Of a stretch of 64,000 nucleotides of DNA, positions 55,930 through 64,000 are shown one piece after another (within the stretch, counting starts at the first letter, position 1; each line of letters starts with the position of its first letter). The position numbers and the translations under genes are program-made. Origin of the DNA: Cenococcum geophilum 1.58 (Eukaryota > Ascomycota > Dothideomycetes > Gloniales > Gloniaceae); assembly GCA_001692895.1 (NCBI GenBank), contig KV748250.1, positions 187,475-251,474 on the forward strand, written 5' to 3'. The notes under the pieces were generated by a model. It was not told where the DNA came from. It saw nothing but the letters and a program-made list of their open reading frames with translations, and did no database searches.

Positions 55930-56790
55930 CATAAAAAGTAAAGGATAGTTCTATTCGTGCGCATTATATTAGTCTATACTGTAACTAGAATAATTTATAT
56001 TAATAATTAGGTAGTCTTTTAGTATATAAATATACCGAAACTATAACTACTATTAAAAAGTTATATAGGTTCGCTATAACAGCTACCTAGGTATTTAGAG
56101 CCCACTAATTTTAACTTCTTATATTCATAATACGTGCCATTATCTTTCCTACCCCTAATTTATCTGCTTCGCCCGGCGCTGTTTATTTAGTCTATTACTT
56201 AGTAATAATAACTCTACCTAATCTTTTTATTTTCTTTTGGGATTGGCTAGAAAAGGACTAGCAGCAGTTCCCTTCTCCTTAAGCTCTACGATATCATTAG
56301 TCTGCGTTAGTACAGCATACTTTTTATTAAGCTCCGTATAGCTATCTAGCTTCTTCCTTAATGTGAGCCTTTTAGCTTTACTAGTTTTAGACTATAGGCT
56401 CGCGCTTTCTAAGTTAGCCTCTAGGCTGTAGAGAACTAATAGGGTATTAGCATAAGGTATAGGCATCTATAATTGTAACTTACTATTGTTAATAACCTTA
56501 AGGACGGCCTATTTCTTAAATCTTATTAAAGTTTCTATAGTGAGTTTAACCTAATATAAGTTAGTAGAAAGGGTAATTGGTCTAAGCAATAGCTTCTACT
56601 TTTACTTATACCTGAAACTTTTCCCTATTATACTTCTCCTTCTTATTATTAAGTTCCGGAAAAAGAACTACAAGTATATTAGCGTTATTCTATCGCAGTA
56701 ATAAATATATAGAACTTACTATTTATAATTACGTTAAGCATATAAAGACCACTATATTAAAATAAATCTTCAGTAGTAAGCGTCAGCTAT
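55930..56790 (-). pseudogene. family-2 protein, copy E
   Basis: Counterpart of copy D in the second duplication unit. The minus-strand frame gives VLFPELNNKKEKYNREKF-V (about 56680-56620), then NLYQVKLTIETLIRFKK-AV and LKVINNSKL-L-MPIPYANT (about 56560-56450), and LLVLYSLEANLESASL-SK. A coiled-coil-like stretch follows, LRKKLDSYTELNKKYAVLT and NDIVELKEKGTAASPF (about 56375-56255). Compared with D it keeps a longer uninterrupted frame after the core. It ends near a segment rich in LLLLSNRLNK. Flanking palindromes are at 57022 (5') and 56016 (3'). Confidence 0.5.
56016..56041. repeat. 24-nt palindrome copy
   Basis: CTTTTAGTATAT is followed by AAATATACCGAAAC, the unit-2 equivalent of 52859. Confidence 0.8.
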
Positions 56791-57021
56791 TGTTAGTTAG
56801 TGGAATGTACCTAACCTATTTATTATGCCGCGCTTACTATCTATTTTACCTATTTAAGCTTACGGTCTCCCATTTTATATATTTAGTTAGTAGGTAATTA
56901 TAGTAAGGATAATAGAAAGCGTAAGCCTTCTTTAAAGTATTTAGTTTTGCTACTATAGAGTAGAGTAGAGGAGTAGAGTTTTTAGGAGGATGGTTAGTCG
57001 CGTTACAGAGGGTTTATTTTA

Positions 57022-57047
57022 ATTTTAGTATATTTTTATATTAAAAG
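57022..57047. repeat. 24-nt palindrome copy upstream of family-2 copy E
   Basis: ATTTTAGTATAT is followed by TTTTATATTAAAAG, identical in form to 53873. A very decayed second copy follows at 57117-57140. Confidence 0.75.
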
Positions 57048-57339
57048 CATATTAGCTAGGCTCTTTCTAGTTTAGCGCGCCTGTCTATCCTTTATAACCT
57101 TAAAAGGTATAGATATATTTTTAGTTCCTATGCTATAATTTATTAATTAACCACCTTTTGCTTATATACGGTGTTCTAAAAGGCATATTATAAGTGCTCG
57201 GAAAGTGTATAGCTAGCTTCTATTTCTAAGCTTAATATTAGATATAATTGGGCTTAGGAGCTACTTCCTAACGACAATTCCAAAGCTATAAATGCCTTTT
57301 TAGCCCCTACCTAGCCCAATTCAGCAAATTGCAGCATTT

Positions 57340-58360
57340 GCTTTATTTCCTTCCCCTTATAATGACATTATTTAGGCTTCTTTGCAATCGGGCCTAGCGC
57401 AAATGTTCCTAAAGTAGGGCGCTTTTTTTTACGCATACTAGGCGAGGAATTAGATAATACTAAATCTATAATAGGTAGACTAGTCCTACCTATTCTAGTG
57501 CCCCTAAGGCCCTGACCTTTTCTCTTATCCTTTATAACAACTATGCTGGGTGCCTTTAGCGTAGTCGCAATATAGTTTATACTCTCTCCCGTGGCTGCTA
57601 GCTTATTATCGTTTTCACTCGTTTTAGTAGTCTTATTTAGCTCGGCTAGTATATAAGAATTGTCGGACCTTATATCGGATACCTTAGCTTTATATATTGG
57701 CTCGTCCGATTTAGTATTATAGTTCTTAACCTCTTCGCCACTACGGATTTTTAGACTTATAACGCGCTAAGACGCTTTAAAACCCTCTTGGTCCTTAGCT
57801 ATTATATACTTCTTAGTGCTTATATTTAGGTTCGATATCGTATTTTAATCTGGCCCAGCTACTATCTTAAATTTGTTAGACCCTATATTATAGTCTAGTC
57901 CATACTTATCGGAGCCCATATTGTATTCTAGCCCACATTTAACGGAACTAATATTGTAGTTTAGCCCAGACTTGTCGGAGGTCGTATTATATTCTAGAAT
58001 AGCCTTATTAGAGTGTATATTGCAATCTATTTTAGGCTAGCTAGTTAACTTATCCAACCTAAACATAGCTCCTTTATATTTGGCGGCATTAAGTTCGCAT
58101 TTGGCACTAATGTCGTCTTCCTCTTTAAAGTCTTCGCCGTTAACCCTAGCCACTAGGCAGGCTTCTTCGTTAGACTATTTACCGCAGATAACTAAGGATA
58201 ACATTAGCACTAAAATATAGAAATAGCGACTATATAACTTACCATTGTTAACTACTTTAAGGATAGCTCGTTTATTATATTCCGAAAGCGCTTAAACGGC
58301 GAGTTTAATCTAGTAAGGCTTAGCTATGAATTAAAACCAATTTGAGCCAATAACGTAATC
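57340..58360 (-). pseudogene. family-2 protein, copy F, with YN-x-x-S-K-x-G-L repeats
   Basis: Minus strand. The core PY-IKLAV-ALSEYNKRAIL, then KVVNNGKLYSRYFYILVLML (about 58320-58195), leads to VNGEDFKEEDDISAKCELNA and AKYKGAMFRLDKLTS-PK (about 58140-58040). Four or five 11-residue units of the type LEYNMGSDKYG / LDYNIGSNK follow (about 58010-57870). The C-terminal half is well kept: SDEPIYKAKVSDIRSDNSYI, ATGESINYIATTLKAPSIVV and LPIIDLVLSNSSPSMRKKKR (about 57600-57430), then PTLGTFALGPIAKKPK. The Lys/Arg cluster could be a nuclear signal. It occupies the same slot as copy G but carries a different repeat. It is divergent from the sirtuin gene. Confidence 0.6.
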
Positions 58361-58759
58361 GGAATTACTTGTTATTCTGCATATTGTTGCTATTAAGTAT
58401 TCTAAATAAAATACATATTCTCCTCTGTAAAGAATGCTATAAAAGGTAGTAGCATTAATCTAAAACGGTTGCGAGTATAGGCAGCTTACCTTCGCCAACT
58501 ATACTAAGAACAGAGGAGCCACTATAGGCTAGAAACGCTTTAAGACTAAGGTGTAACTATTACCAATTAGTAACTTAAGTTAATCTCAATTACTAATACC
58601 GTATGCTTATTATTTCCCTTACCCGTTTAACTGTAAGGCCTTCTATTATATTAGGGGATTCCATTATATTAAAAGGCATTAATATAGTATTTAATATATA
58701 GAGACGGTGGGCTTGGTGGATAAGTGTTTGGAGTAAGTCACGTTGCGGAATTTATTTTT

Positions 58760-58786
58760 ATTTTAGTATATAATTATACTGAAAAT
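58760..58786. promoter_or_regulatory. palindrome between family-2 copy F and the sirtuin gene
   Basis: ATTTTAGTATATA is followed by ATTATACTGAAAAT. It lies about 400 bp upstream of copy F (minus) and about 275 bp upstream of the sirtuin frame (plus). Confidence 0.65.
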
Positions 58787-59034
58787 AGGAAGTTCTTACT
58801 AGGCTGCCTTAAGTCTAGCGCGCCTGGTGCATTCTACGCGAAAACATTTACAGATAATATAAGACTTTAAATTATTCCTTTATTATAATATTCTCCTTTA
58901 TATATCCTTTTTATAAGAGTAGTATATCCCCTAGAGAAGCTTCTAGTTATAATACTAGCTTACTAGCTAGAAAGAAAGGCATAGTAAAGTCTATATCGCG
59001 GACGACTAAATACCTTAATTTGCAACATAGGGGG

Positions 59035-60240
59035 TTTAATACCGCTTAGAGAATCCAACTTAACTAACTTCTTAACGTTTTGTATAAAAAGCGTAGGATT
59101 ATCGCACTTATTGGTGCGGGTATATCTATATCCGCCAGAAGTACGTTAATCCTAGATAAATACCATTTTTACTCTGCATAGCTAACTTTCTAAATAGTTC
59201 CTAATTTCTAATCCACAGCTAGGCTATTTAACACTCTTAGTAATAGGCCCTTTTAGATATCTTTAGGAAAGGATCTCTTTGATACTTCTATGTATTACAA
59301 CGACGTCTTTACCTCCTCTTTCTACAATATATTACGAACCCTCTTGGTAAGCGCAAGGTCAGCAAAACTAACTACCTTTTATTATTTACTTGCGACTTTA
59401 GCTCACGATGGCCGTCTATTATAATTATACTCCTAGAACGTTAATGGAATTAACACTATAATAGAACCGTTAAGGACTAAGGTGCCTTTGCTAAAGAAAA
59501 CACCTTAGCTAAAGACTATTTAGCTTTATAGATACGTTAGGGAGATAGTCTACTTAAAGTGCTATAGGGTTTCTAATTTCCAAGCCGAGCTTTTTAATAG
59601 GCCTATTTAACCTATATGCGCAGACTATAAGGATAACAATAAGTTTTATGTAAAAGCCGGTAAACGGAGCCATGGTGTTAGAAATCTTCGTCCTTAGATA
59701 GTATTATATAATGGACAGAATCCTAATAATAAGGCAATTGGATTTATTATTGTGTCTAACCTAAGAGCAAGGCTAGATACTTTTATTATTACTAGCATAA
59801 CATTAAAGGTTCTAGGTGTAAGAAGGATTGTTAGGGAAATATGCAGGCTGGTAAGGGACTAGGTAGGTAGTATTACTATTTAGATTAGTAAAGAAGCAGC
59901 ACCTAAGGGTAAGGACTTTAAAAACTGCTGAGATCTAGTCATAAGGGGGTCCTATAATGAGGTTGCTTAATATACTATAATGCGTAGGTGGGATTAAGAG
60001 CTAGAATATAGTGAAACTAAATACGGAAACGCTAAGGTTAGGTCAGTCTTATTAGAAAGCGTAAAAGTACCTAAACGCAAACAGCGGCAATTATTACTCT
60101 CCCCTTTAAGTCTCAAGATCCCTTAAAAAGTGACTAGAAGTAAGAGAAGAAATCCTAAGGTGTCTACCGGATCGGACACCCTTAAAGTTAAAAAGGTGGT
60201 TAGAAAGCGGCAGGTTTAAATACTACAGAGTATTATAGAC
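59035..60240 (+). pseudogene. sirtuin (Hst3/Hst4-like NAD-dependent deacetylase), inactivated
   Basis: A class I sirtuin homologue. The NAD-binding start RRIIALIGAGISISARSTLI (59092-59152) keeps GAGIS but not the usual PDFR. LFDTSMYYNDVFTSSFYNIL (about 59275-59340) and TTFYYLLATLAHDGRLL follow, then YS-NVNGI (about 59428-59450; family TQNxD). The catalytic His segment TI-LYRYVREIVYLKCYRV (59515-59571) has Tyr for His at 59527-59529. Zinc ligands are half lost (YLKC and CADY for two CxxC pairs). The block KRSHGVRNLRPQIVLYNG, then NPNNKAIGFIIVSNLRARL (about 59655-59780), and VLGVRRIVREICRLVRD (about 59810-59860) match fungal Hst3/Hst4-type proteins. A long basic C-terminal tail follows. RIP stops are present. 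Confidence 0.85.
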
Positions 60241-60970
60241 ATTATTAATAAAGCTCTTAGATATAATGTAAGATAGATATAGGATAGGAATTTTAGCATA
60301 GTGGCGGTTTAGAAGGACGTGATTACTCTAGGCGTACTTAAGCGTAGTCGTTTGGTGCTATCTTAGATAGAGTTATTAAATAAGATACGTTTTCAAGTAT
60401 ATTCAATATATTAGAGTAAGGAACTTAATTATTTTATATCTATTTTATAAGCAAAAGAAAGACTAAGCTAGAGCAGCAAATTAAAGTATCTATAGTCTCG
60501 CCTCTAAAAGAAAGTCATTAACGCAATCCTTATCTTTAATACTAAAATACTTACTAAATATTTGTGGCAAGCATTTTTATATCAATTCTAAAGGACAGGA
60601 TTAATAAGCATAAGGCTGTTTAGAAAATGAGATTAGGGGATATATACTATAGGTAAGATCTAAAGCTTAATTTTATAAAACAAAAAAGGCTAGTAAAAGA
60701 AATAGCCTAGAACTATAATGCTATATATTTATCTTTAACTAATCTCTATATAAAAGCTTGTAGGCATTCTGGTATAAGTAAGGTCTATATAAGCGACGCT
60801 TTCCGTAATGTTGTTAGTAGGGAACTGTAGAAGCTTTATAAGATAGACCGCTTCTTTTAGATAATTAAGGAGTAGGTAGATAGCGTAGATATAGCGACTT
60901 ATAAGGCGAAGCGATATTAAGCGGAAAGGCGACTATAGTTAACTAAAGCGGGTTTATAGGACCAAATCCT
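60241..60970 (+). pseudogene. possible C-terminal extension of the sirtuin gene
   Basis: A plus-strand coding-like frame continues past the deacetylase: INKALRYNVRQIQDRNFSIV and VITLGVLKRSRLVLS (about 60245-60370), then a shift and AIYLSLTNLYIKACRHSGIS, KVYISDAFRNVVSRELQKLY (about 60720-60845), IIKEQVDSVDIATYKAKRY. It is helical and basic with no recognised domain. It may belong to the sirtuin protein or be a second gene. It converges on the minus-strand gene ending near 61060. Confidence 0.35.
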
Positions 60971-61059
60971 ATGTTAATATCCTTACCGGTTATATACTAA
61001 AATGTAGCCACGTTAACTCTGGGTATAGTTAGCTTATTTAGTATTAGTTTTAACTAGAA

Positions 61060-62861
61060 GGCACCGCTTATATCTTATTGCACTTAAAACCTATATACTG
61101 AATATTACCTGCTTTCTTAAAGCCGAAGTGTCGGAGAAATTTAGCGGTCTAGAGAATATCAGTGCTATTACCTATACTATACAGCACCTAGTAAATTATA
61201 GTCTTAATAATTCGGCTACCTATAGACCTAGATATATCTACTTTGGCTATCTACTTATATCCGGCCCTGGCCTAATACTTAATATCTATAAGATTTAACA
61301 TTTTGTCTATTAAGCAGCTATTAATTCCTTTATTATAGTAATCCGGGTAGGTAAAGATATCCAACTTAACTATATAGCGGTATATGCTTCTAGGGTAACA
61401 GAAATTATCGGCGTATATAAGACCTACTATTTTCTTAGGGATGTGGGTTACCCACGAGCTGTAAAGACCAGTATCTTTAGACCGATTAACCGCAACAATC
61501 CACGGCAGTCTATTTATTAGGATATTGGCAAGGCGGTTAATAAGATTCTATATTATACGCGGATTAAACTTAGGATAGTGTATAGTATTAGTAACATAAT
61601 AGTTGTAAAGATTAGTTATCTGGACAATATCTCTAAAATAGGTAGGGCAAAGATATACGTTCGCTTTAGGCTTTAGGCTCCTATTAATAGGTATAAAAGT
61701 TTTAGTAATTTCTAGGTAGTTACGCTTCCTCTAGAGCTTAAGCTGTTTTTTCTCAGCGGCGCTAAGCTTTTTTACATTCTTAGCCTTTTCGTATTTCTTT
61801 ATAGCGCCATTGCTTCCGAAGTCTTTAATTGCCAAGGCGTAGGTAAATTTAATAGTATCAAGCTTTGCTTTAGGGACGTTAATTAGTAGAAGAAGGGCGG
61901 AGGTAGCTAATATATAGGTCTCCCACTATAGCTACTTAGTAGGATCGTAATTAGATAACAGAGCTGGCGCTTATCCTTAGTATGTCCGCTAAAATAATTG
62001 TGGTAACTCTATATTAAGGGTAAATAGGATCTAAAAGCGTAGTGCAACCTTACCGTTGGTTTTAGCGACGAAAGTAGGATCGCTGATATCTATGTTTTCC
62101 TTACTTACCTTTTCCAACTTATTTATCTAAGCCTTAATACGGTTATAGAAATTACGGCCCAAAAATCCTCTATGGCCTTCCCATTCTACCAGAGCTAGGA
62201 GCCAGTTTCCCCCCTAATTAGTAATCTTTTTAATATAATAGGTAGGGTCCTAGTTACTATTTAACTTCAATAACACACTACTATCGTTATTACCACCCTT
62301 TATGGAAGTTTTTATATCCCGTTTTTTTGGCCATCTATAGCTTTTAGACGCTATAGGTCTGGTTATTACCTAAAACTCCGCATTCTTTATAGTGGTATAC
62401 TTTTTAGCGTTATAGCGAGGAGAAGATAATGCTGGCGTATTATTACCAATCCTAATAGTAATGCTAGTTGCTTACTTTATAAGCTTAGTACTAGTCTCTT
62501 AGACTTTATTAAGCGGATGCTATTACTAGCTAGGAATTTGGGGTAACTTAGGGAGGTTTTGTAATAATAGCTGTAGGGTAGCGGTTAGAAATACTTACTT
62601 TACTTTATATCTATATAATTATAAGTACTAGCTAGAAAGAATAGAAAGAAAACATAAGGCGTAGAAGTGAGATAATACGTTAAACACTTACTATAAGCGT
62701 TGCTTAACTTTTAATGGGCCATAATTAGTTAAGAAATATCTTAAGGCCGGACGGGTATAATTAGAAGCCACTATAGCTACTTTATTTATAGAAACTGAAA
62801 TAGGAGGCGGGTTGCATTTATAGCCTTCGCGAAGGTATAGAGGGACGTTTTTTAACGCCAT
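61060..62861 (-). pseudogene. large unrecognised gene, minus strand
   Basis: ATG at 62859-62861 opens MALKNVPLYLREGYKCNPPP and ISVSINKVAIVASNYTRPAL. The frame then runs about 600 codons with few interruptions: GNNTPALSSPRYNAKKYTTI (about 62450-62395), WLLALVEWEGHRGFLGRNFY (about 62205-62145) and IDISDPTFVAKTNGKVALRF. Next are AKKYEKAKNVKKLSAAEKKQ-like residues near 61800-61750, YLEITKTFIPINRSLKPKAN, VYLCPTYFRDIV, LPWIVAVNRSKDTGLYSSWV (about 61510-61455) and VTHIPKKIVGLIYADNFCYP. The length, moderate damage and mixed composition point to a real cytosolic or nuclear protein. I recognise no domain. It is convergent with the sirtuin gene, with a palindrome 155 bp upstream. Confidence 0.5.
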
Positions 62862-63016
62862 TTTAAAGTCTTTACGAATTCTCCAGCGCTTACATCTTAG
62901 GGCTTATTAGTAGGCAGTGTGATATAGTAGACTTAACAAAGAATTTTGTGTATAATTGTATGGAGAATTAGTTAATAGGTTAGGGGAGAAGGTAGACAAT
63001 TAGAGTAAGTTGGACC

Positions 63017-63040
63017 TTTTAGCATATAGACATGCCAAAA
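63017..63040. promoter_or_regulatory. palindrome upstream of the large minus-strand gene
   Basis: TTTTAGCATATA is followed by GACATGCCAAAA, 155 bp before the ATG at 62861. It is one of the better kept copies. Confidence 0.7.
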
Positions 63041-63329
63041 TGGTGACATTAACGCGTCACGCTAACTATTTTGGGCTTAGGCTATTTACTAAACAGCTTA
63101 TAACAAACTTGGCTTAAATATAACTATATTTACACTATACTATTTTAATATCTTCCTTTACTTAGTTAAACTTCCAAGGATAAAATCCAGGTATTCTACC
63201 TACCCTCTTAGCACTATACTTACTATTAACGTTAAAGCGTAGCAAAGATATGGTGGTCCTAAGACACAGTTAGGCTCAAAAACCTCTATTTACGCCAAAA
63301 ACACGCCTTATACCGCCATATCGGTTATA

Positions 63330-63565
63330 TATTACTTAATGCTCTTATTTAAAACACCTAGCCTAGTTTCTAATAAGCAGCTCTAATAGCTTAATCGACA
63401 TTATTTCCACTTAATCTAGCCTAGTAGAGCTTTAAAACATTATATCTAGCTAGTATTATATCTAGCTAAGAGTCCTTAAGCTACGCGTAAGACGGCTAAT
63501 CTGTTTCTATTAAAGCATCCTAGTTAAAGACGGTGGTGGTGTCGCTACCCAGTAAAAGATGTGCT
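63330..63565 (-). pseudogene. unrecognised coding remnant
   Basis: A minus-strand frame of about 75 codons with few stops reads SDTTTVFN-DALIETD-PSY, LKDS-LDIILARYNVLKLYQ, ARLSGNNVD-AIRAAY-KLG and VFQIRALSNI. It has the look of a helical soluble protein fragment. No family is recognised, and its ends are not defined. Confidence 0.4.
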
Positions 63566-64000
63566 ATGTTTATAACCGGTACTACTATCGCTGCGTTCTT
63601 ATAGTTAAGACTCCTAAAAATAGTCGTTATTATCATTTATTGAGGAACTTTTGCTATTACTTTAGCTAATTTGGCGGTTGGTATATAATGACGGCAGATC
63701 TATAACTTCGTCGGTTAAGGGATATGTACTTAATATAGGTACAGCCTATAATTGCGAGAAGCCGCAGTTAGTGACGAGAATTGGTATATTAAAACTCTTT
63801 AACTTATAACTAGTAGACACTCTAAGTTTAGGCTAGATATTAAGGGCACTAATAGTAATAGAGGCGACAATGGCGGTGTTAAGGGTATAGGTTAGGCTAT
63901 AAGCATACGCGGATGGATATACGTTATATATATATTATTAAAGGATATAGGGTCTTGCTGAATTGGTATAGGTAGGAGGACTGAAGAAAAATATTAGTTA
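63566..64000. other. window end, nothing recognised
   Basis: No convincing frame or repeat was found. A half-site-like GAATTGGTATATTAAAAC near 63779-63796 recalls the palindrome but is not a full copy. Confidence 0.35.

Larger units (their letters stand above)
52640..58790. repeat. ~3.1-kb segmental tandem duplication carrying family-2 genes
   Basis: Unit 1 (about 52640-55700) and unit 2 (about 55780-58790) are collinear. Matched landmarks are the palindromes 52859/56016, 53873/57022, 53975/57117 and 55721/58760, at offsets of 3.04-3.16 kb. Also shared are the block AAAGTAAAGGATAGTTCTRTT (52783/55939) and family-2 copies D/E and G/F in equal order. The units are strongly diverged, especially in the internal repeats of G and F. 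Confidence 0.8.

Noticed and set aside
1-64000. tRNA or rRNA genes
   Set aside because: No cloverleaf with A/B box pattern and no rRNA-like conserved block was noticed on either strand by eye; a covariance-model scan was not possible here.

Overview
This window reads as an AT-rich, gene-poor repeat block from a filamentous ascomycete (Pezizomycotina-like). The main evidence is repeat-induced point mutation (RIP). CpA and TpG are scarce and TpA is abundant. Almost every recognisable reading frame is broken by TAA or TAG where a homologous protein would have Gln or Trp, and His codons have often become Tyr. Isolated N calls inside the repeats suggest collapsed or polymorphic copies. I see no intact gene, tRNA, rRNA or CRISPR array. 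Apart from mobile elements and repeats, almost everything is a degenerate coding remnant. I translated by eye and treated in-frame TAA/TAG as mutated Gln/Trp, so boundaries are approximate.

Layout. 1-11.3 kb is a nest of transposons: the 3' end of a Tad1-like LINE, then a Ty3/Gypsy element whose reverse transcriptase is split near 2213/10065 by about 7.85 kb of later insertions. The insert holds a Rep-helicase Helitron remnant, a Copia-type gag, three tandem 256-bp promoter-like units and a GC-rich island. The Gypsy element resumes with RNase H and a chromodomain, lacks integrase, and ends in a 3' LTR. 11.3-14.2 kb holds a five-copy 59-bp palindrome array, an 895-bp MITE with long inverted repeats, and an inverted minisatellite. 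14.2-20.2 kb is unrecognised degenerate coding DNA, with a solo LTR of the same Gypsy family carrying a TTATT target duplication. 20.2-26.3 kb carries two convergent kinase-related pseudogenes, a FunK1-type kinase (+) and a nuclease-like plus kinase-like fusion (-). 28-43.6 kb has several unrecognised remnants, partly as divergent pairs. 43.85-48.57 kb is a tyrosine-recombinase retrotransposon (DIRS superfamily, Ngaro/PAT-like) with split direct repeats. 48.6-58.8 kb is a minus-strand array of two multicopy families of unknown function. 59-62.9 kb has a RIP-inactivated Hst3/Hst4-like sirtuin (+) and a large unrecognised gene (-).

The most unusual signal is a 24-nt palindrome: the half-site TTTYGGCATRTT followed by its reverse complement. 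At least 25 copies, counting two arrays, lie between the remnants from 11.6 to 63.0 kb. Most sit 100-350 bp upstream of minus-strand genes. Three lie between divergent pairs, including the sirtuin and a family-2 gene. Unrelated families (kinases, sirtuin, families 1 and 2, orphans) share it, so it looks like a common regulatory or structural element of this gene set rather than part of one transposon. This is inference from spacing.
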